This document shows positions 47,133 through 51,429 of a stretch of 51,429 nt of DNA, one piece after another; positions within the stretch are counted from its first letter, which is position 1; each line of letters begins with the position of its first letter. The stretch is from the NCBI GenBank assembly GCA_003557385.1, contig PWON01000201.1:1-51429 (forward strand), in the 5' to 3' direction. Source of the stretch: Bacteroidales bacterium (GTDB lineage Bacteria; Bacteroidota; Bacteroidia; Bacteroidales; UBA7960). The notes beneath the pieces are model-generated. The model saw only the letters and a list, made by a program, of their open reading frames with translations, did not search any database and had not been told where the DNA came from. The translations under genes were made by a program, and so were the position numbers.

Positions 47133-48545
47133 ATGGATATTATTCGGGACAATAACGGACCACTGGAGGCAACGTTAAAAGTAAAACTCTCAGAAGAAGA
47201 TTATCGTGAACAGGTGAACAAGGAATTAAAGAACTTACAGCGCAAAGCTCAGATGCCTGGGTTCAGGCCGGGCAAAGTCCCCATTGGCCTGGTTAAGAAA
47301 ATGTATGGCAAAAGTGTGCTGGCCGAAGAGGTAAATAAGATACTCGCCGACGCGGTTTATAATTATATCAAGGAAGAAGAACTCAACGTATTGGGGAACC
47401 CCCTTCCTGATCATGAGCAGGCAGATGCCATCGACTGGGAAAACCAGTCTGAGTTCGAATTTCATTACCAGGTTGGCCTGGCCCCCGACATTGATCTGAC
47501 CTTATCGGAAGACATCAAGGTGGACTATCACCGGATCAGGGTGGAAGGTGATATCCTGGATAATTACATCAAAGATGTCAGGAAACGCTATGGGAAAATG
47601 ACCAATCCCGGAACAGCAGACGCTGAAGATGTTCTTTTTGGTGAGTTTGCTGAAATGGACACGCCGGAGGTTCCCAAAACCAGTGGACATAACCATAAAG
47701 CCAATCTTTACATTCAGTATCTTAAGGATGAATCTTTAAAAAAGAAGTTGATCGGAAGCAAACCGGGCGAACAGGTGGTTTTTGATATCCTTGATGCCGT
47801 TGGCTCTGAGGCCGAGGCGTCGGCCATGGTAGGAATAAAAAAGGAGGAACTCAGTCAACACGGTCCATTGTTTCGGTTTACGCTCGAAAGCATCAGCCGG
47901 GTGGAACCTGCCGCCATGGATCAGGATCTGTTTAAAAAAGTGGCCCCTGACCAGAATATTGCTTCAGAAGATGACTTAAGGGCATTCATGGCAGACCAGA
48001 TAAGTAAACAATACCAGGCAGATGCCGACAAACACTTCAAAAACCTGGTGATGGAAAAGCTTCTTAAAATCTCCAATCTGCCATTGCCAGAGAATTTCCT
48101 TAAGAAATGGCTACTGGATACCAACAAGGAAGAACTGACCGAAAAGAAGATTGAAGATGAATTTGATCAGTTTTCCGATTCATTTCGCTGGCAGCTGATA
48201 GAAAACCACCTGATCAAGGAACATCAAATAGAGGTGAAGCCCGAAGAAGTCAACAAACACCTGGAAGAGTATATCCGTTTACAGCTTAAGCAATACGGGC
48301 AGGATGATGTCCCACAGGAAATGCTTGATGGGTATGTAAAAAATATTGCATCCAATAAAGACGAGGTCAAAAAGGTGTATGATCATTTATTCGACCAGAA
48401 ATTATTAAATCTTTTCAAAGAAAAGCTTACTTTAAAGGAAATTACAACAGATTATGATAACTTTGTTAAGCTGGTTACTGAAAAGTACAAGCAGGATAAA
48501 GGAACAGGGATCACAGACGCTGAAACAAAAAAAAATAAATCATGA
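47133..48545 (+). CDS. tig: Trigger factor
   Basis: 470-aa ribosome-associated chaperone. The N-terminal ribosome-binding domain has the GFRPGKVP signature (about residues 44-51) that docks on L23. A central peptidyl-prolyl isomerase-type region and a long helical C-terminal chaperone domain follow. The sequence is divergent, as in other Bacteroidota. Its last four bases overlap the clpP start, forming a tig-clpP-clpX unit. No clear -7 motif between the terminator and the start. Confidence 0.95.
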   Translation: MDIIRDNNGPLEATLKVKLSEEDYREQVNKELKNLQRKAQMPGFRPGKVPIGLVKKMYGKSVLAEEVNKILADAVYNYIKEEELNVLGNPLPDHEQADAIDWENQSEFEFHYQVGLAPDIDLTLSEDIKVDYHRIRVEGDILDNYIKDVRKRYGKMTNPGTADAEDVLFGEFAEMDTPEVPKTSGHNHKANLYIQYLKDESLKKKLIGSKPGEQVVFDILDAVGSEAEASAMVGIKKEELSQHGPLFRFTLESISRVEPAAMDQDLFKKVAPDQNIASEDDLRAFMADQISKQYQADADKHFKNLVMEKLLKISNLPLPENFLKKWLLDTNKEELTEKKIEDEFDQFSDSFRWQLIENHLIKEHQIEVKPEEVNKHLEEYIRLQLKQYGQDDVPQEMLDGYVKNIASNKDEVKKVYDHLFDQKLLNLFKEKLTLKEITTDYDNFVKLVTEKYKQDKGTGITDAETKKNKS

Positions 48546-49231
48546 ACAAGATGGATGATTTTCATAAATACGCGACGAAACACAGGGGGATCAGCAGCAT
48601 GACCATGCATGATTACACCTCTGTATATGGCAACTATATCAGCCCGACCATTATTGAAGAGCGGCAACTGAACATTGCCACAATGGATGTTTTCAGCCGC
48701 CTGATGATGGACAGAATCATCTTTTTGGGCGTACCCATCAACGATTATGTGGCCAATATCATTCAGGCCCAGCTATTGTATATGGAATCTGTAGACCCGA
48801 AAAAAGATATTCAGATCTATTTGAATACCCCCGGCGGATCTGTTTATGCGGGCCTGGGCATTTATGATACCATGCAATATATCAGCCCGGATGTGGCCAC
48901 CATTTGCACGGGGATGGCGGCATCAATGGGTGCTGTGTTGCTCAGTGCAGGGAAATCCGGAAAACGGACGGCCTTGAAACATAGCCGGATATTGATTCAC
49001 CAGCCCATGGGTGGCGCAGAAGGACAGGCATCTGACATTGAGATCACGGCCAGGGAGATCCAGAAGATAAAAAAGGAATTGTACCAGATTATCGCAAAAC
49101 ATTCCAACCACGATTATGAGAAAATCTGGAAGGATGCTGACAGGGATTACTGGATTACCTCGGAAGAAGCCAAAGATTACGGCATGATAGACGAAGTGCT
49201 TGTTTCCAATAAAAAGTCGCTGGATAAATAG
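48542..49231 (+). CDS. clpP: ATP-dependent Clp protease proteolytic subunit
   Basis: 229-aa serine protease that forms the tetradecameric barrel. The catalytic Ser128 lies in GMAASMGAVLL, His153 in LIHQPMGG, and the Asp in the DRDYWITSEEA region. The NTPGGSVYAG oxyanion loop is present. The N-terminus is about 25 residues longer than the mature enzyme and is probably a propeptide. Start ATGA overlaps the tig stop. Confidence 0.97.
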   Translation: MNKMDDFHKYATKHRGISSMTMHDYTSVYGNYISPTIIEERQLNIATMDVFSRLMMDRIIFLGVPINDYVANIIQAQLLYMESVDPKKDIQIYLNTPGGSVYAGLGIYDTMQYISPDVATICTGMAASMGAVLLSAGKSGKRTALKHSRILIHQPMGGAEGQASDIEITAREIQKIKKELYQIIAKHSNHDYEKIWKDADRDYWITSEEAKDYGMIDEVLVSNKKSLDK

Positions 49232-49262
49232 GTGTTGGTTGCATGCGATAAAATGATTTGCC

Positions 49263-50507
49263 ATGGCTAAAGAAAATAAGAAATGTGCTTTTTGCGGACG
49301 CGACTCCGAAGATGTTGAATTGTTGATATCTGGAATTGATGCCCACATCTGTGAACGTTGCGTCAGCCAGGCCAAGTCGATCGTTGATGAAGAAAAAGCA
49401 CTGGTGGAGAAGAAAAAGATTCCCTCTTTCAAACTTTTTAAACCGGCCGAAATAAAAAAGCATCTTGACCAGTATGTAATTGGCCAGGAAGACGCAAAAA
49501 AAGTGTTGTCCGTTGCCGTTTACAATCATTATAAGCGCATCAATTATTCGACGCCCAAAACCGGTGAAGAAGATGGCGTGGAATTAGAGAAATCAAACAT
49601 CGTGCTGGTTGGGGAAACAGGAACGGGAAAGACACTGATGGCCAGAACCATCGCCAGGAAGATGAAGGTACCCTTTTGCATTGCCGATGCCACCGTGCTG
49701 ACTGAAGCAGGGTATGTCGGCGAGGATGTGGAAAGCATTCTGGTTCGATTGCTCCAGGTGGCCGATTATAATGTGACCGCGGCCGAACGGGGCATTGTTT
49801 TTATTGATGAGTTGGACAAAATTGCCCGTAAGTCAGATAACCCGTCCATTACCCGCGATGTATCCGGAGAAGGCGTTCAGCAGGCCTTGCTTAAGCTTTT
49901 GGAAGGATCTGTGGTGAATGTACCACCCCATGGCGGCCGGAAGCATCCCGAACAAAAAATGATCCAGATCAATACCCAGAATATATTATTTATTTGCGGT
50001 GGGGCCTTCGTTGGCATTGAAAAAAGGATCCTTTCGCGGATGCAGGCAAACGTAATTGGGTACGGAGCCGGAAAGAGTGCTGAAATTGACCGGGAAAATG
50101 TGTTGCAATACGTCGCTCCCCAGGATCTGAAAAGCTTTGGCCTGATTCCCGAGCTGGTGGGACGCCTTCCGGTGTTAACATTCTTCAGCCAGCTCGACAG
50201 GCTGGCTTTGCGGCAAATATTAACAGAACCGAAAAACTCCCTCATAAAACAATACAAGAAGCTGTTTGAAATGGATGGCAAGGAATTGGCCATTGACGAT
50301 GCAGTACTGGATTATATTGTGGACAGGGCCATTGAATATAAGCTGGGGGCCAGGGGCCTTCGTTCCATTTGTGAATTCATCATGCTTGATGCCATGTATG
50401 AGATCCCTTCTGCATTGGATCATTCCGAAAGGTTTCATATCAATCTTGCGTATGCACGAAAACAGCTCGAAAAAGTGAAGATGGGCCCTCTGAAAGCTGC
50501 TTCCTGA
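49263..50507 (+). CDS. clpX: ATP-dependent Clp protease ATP-binding subunit ClpX
   Basis: 414-aa AAA+ unfoldase for ClpP. The N-terminal zinc domain has Cys8, Cys11, Cys30 and Cys33. Walker A is GETGTGKT, the pore loop GYVGED, and Walker [10 protein letters not shown]. The ClpP-contact loop reads VIGYGAG where E. coli has IGF. Sensor 2 is in KLGARGLRS. It lies 31 bp after clpP in the usual order. Confidence 0.98.
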   Translation: MAKENKKCAFCGRDSEDVELLISGIDAHICERCVSQAKSIVDEEKALVEKKKIPSFKLFKPAEIKKHLDQYVIGQEDAKKVLSVAVYNHYKRINYSTPKTGEEDGVELEKSNIVLVGETGTGKTLMARTIARKMKVPFCIADATVLTEAGYVGEDVESILVRLLQVADYNVTAAERGIVFIDELDKIARKSDNPSITRDVSGEGVQQALLKLLEGSVVNVPPHGGRKHPEQKMIQINTQNILFICGGAFVGIEKRILSRMQANVIGYGAGKSAEIDRENVLQYVAPQDLKSFGLIPELVGRLPVLTFFSQLDRLALRQILTEPKNSLIKQYKKLFEMDGKELAIDDAVLDYIVDRAIEYKLGARGLRSICEFIMLDAMYEIPSALDHSERFHINLAYARKQLEKVKMGPLKAAS

Positions 50508-50544
50508 TCATTGTTGTCTCCATAATTTTTTGTATATTCCCATC

Positions 50545-51153
50545 ATGACCATGCGTGGCTTATTGTTTTTTGCCGCCCTGATGTGTTTTCATGTAAATTC
50601 CCCGGTCATTGCCGAAATGCAGGAAAACGAAAGGGTAGAGGGCCAAACCGTTGCAGCACGGGTGACGGATGGAGACACCCTGATTGTCATTGAATTGCAG
50701 CCGGTTGATGTAGTGGCTCCCAGGCAATTCAGGAACCGGTGGGAAGCCTACCGCTACGACAGGACAGTCCGTAATGTCAGAAGGGTATATCCTTATGCCC
50801 AGCTGGCAGGCATTATGTTCAGGGAATATAGTGAGCAACTTATGCAAATGGATAGCGAAAGGGAGCGCAGGGAATTTGCCCGGAACGCAGAAAAGGAATT
50901 TCGGCAGCAATTCGAAGAGGACCTAAAGCGGCTGACATTCTCCCAGGGTTTGATCCTTATCAAGCTTATTGACAGGGAGACCAATCATACCTCATACGAT
51001 GTCGTGCGTGAATTCCGCGGTTTGTTTTCCGCGGTATTCTGGCAGTCACTTGGACGGCTTTTCGGATACAACCTGAAAACTGAATACGATCCATACGGAG
51101 AAGACCGGATGATTGAGGAGATTGTACAATTGATCGAAGAGGGGTTGTTATAG
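50545..51153 (+). CDS. DUF4294 family protein, exported
   Basis: About 202 aa from ATG 50545 (MTMRGLLFFAALMCFHVNSP); a TTG five codons upstream is less likely. The signal peptide ends near VIAEMQ. The body has DGDTLIVIELQPVDVVAPRQ and then YDRTVRNVRRVYPYAQLAG and KRLTFSQGLILIKLIDRET, matching the Bacteroidota DUF4294 family. Mostly helical, probably periplasmic, function unknown. It is separated by 4 bp from a convergent sugar-transferase gene. Confidence 0.85.
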   Translation: MTMRGLLFFAALMCFHVNSPVIAEMQENERVEGQTVAARVTDGDTLIVIELQPVDVVAPRQFRNRWEAYRYDRTVRNVRRVYPYAQLAGIMFREYSEQLMQMDSERERREFARNAEKEFRQQFEEDLKRLTFSQGLILIKLIDRETNHTSYDVVREFRGLFSAVFWQSLGRLFGYNLKTEYDPYGEDRMIEEIVQLIEEGLL

Positions 51154-51157
51154 CAGG

Positions 51158-51429
51158 TTATTTACCGCGTCCCTGGACAATGATCAGCACAGTGTATATT
51201 AGTATTTTAAAATCCACAGCCAGTGACATGTTCTCCAGGTAAAGCAGGTCGTATTTAAGACGTTCGATCATTTCCCCCACATTTTCTGCGTATCCATATT
51301 TTACCTGCCCCCAGCTGGTTACACCGGGCTTGATTCTTTGCAGTAGTTTGTATTCGGGAGCTTCTTCCACAATCTGGTCAATATAATATTGTCTTTCGGG
51401 TCTGGGACCCACCAGCGACATGTAGCCCC
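51158..51429 (-). CDS. Exopolysaccharide sugar transferase, C-terminal part (continues beyond window)
   Basis: About 90 codons of the C-terminus of a bacterial sugar transferase (PF02397, WcaJ/PssY-type undecaprenyl-phosphate sugar-1-phosphate transferase). Visible are MSLVGPRPERQYYIDQI, RIKPGVTSWGQVKYGY, RLKYDLLYLENMSLAVDFKI and the end VQGRGK. The frame stays open to the right edge, and the residues before MSLVGPRPE also fit, so the N-terminal membrane part is outside. It would start lipid-linked surface polysaccharide assembly. Confidence 0.93.
   Translation of the reverse strand, partial: GYMSLVGPRPERQYYIDQIVEEAPEYKLLQRIKPGVTSWGQVKYGYAENVGEMIERLKYDLLYLENMSLAVDFKILIYTVLIIVQGRGK

Overview
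The window looks like a chromosomal segment of a Bacteroidota bacterium, most likely from the Bacteroidales/Marinilabiliales side and capable of anaerobic metabolism. The evidence is: repeated TAnnTTTG (-7) promoter motifs, A-rich start contexts instead of Shine-Dalgarno sites, families largely restricted to this phylum (DUF4290, DUF4294, the PF14121-type putative porin), no tuf gene between fusA and rpsJ, and cysteine-poor forms of S14 and L36. Pyruvate:ferredoxin oxidoreductase and NrfHA nitrite reductase point to anaerobic life. No insertion sequence, prophage, CRISPR array or transfer gene was seen.

Layout. 1-70 is the 3' end of a 5S rRNA, so an rRNA operon lies just to the left. It is followed by a GC-rich stretch with short direct repeats (71-345). 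346-11330 holds envelope and accessory genes: a patatin/BamA-like outer-membrane phospholipase, a putative porin, nifJ (interrupted near its 3' end by an in-frame TAG), an unassigned outer-membrane protein and an erythromycin-esterase-like protein. 11364-16578 (minus strand) is a compact grpE-dnaJ-ABC ATPase-ABC permease-response regulator operon. DUF4290 and uvrD/pcrA follow on the same strand, then a plus-strand alpha/beta hydrolase.

21215-40718 is one very long plus-strand translation operon: rpsL-rpsG-fusA, the S10, spc and alpha clusters with secY, map, infA, rpmJ and rpoA, ending in rplQ and then eno. Two tandem promoters precede rpsL, and a further promoter with a foldable leader sits between rplP and rpmC. 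Next come a Na/Pi cotransporter, the nrfHA nitrite-ammonification pair (minus strand), a TPR sensor histidine kinase, tRNA-Leu(UAG), the protein quality-control set tig-clpP-clpX, a DUF4294 protein and the C-terminal part of a sugar transferase that runs off the right edge.

Most interesting signals. (1) Two related leaders lie before the patatin gene (2598-2693, minus) and the erythromycin-esterase gene (9907-10002, plus). Each has 16-nt palindromic arms around a 32-nt loop, ends exactly 28 nt before the downstream ATG, and can be read as a 31-codon ORF whose TGA overlaps that ATG. Orientation, spacing and frame are the same in both, which suggests a shared leader module (RNA structure, coupled leader peptide, or both). 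(2) nifJ reads in frame through TAG into 55 further family-like codons and a second TAG followed by a terminator. (3) The nifJ promoter is flanked by two AAATA-N4-TATTT sites that form a perfect 15-bp inverted repeat.
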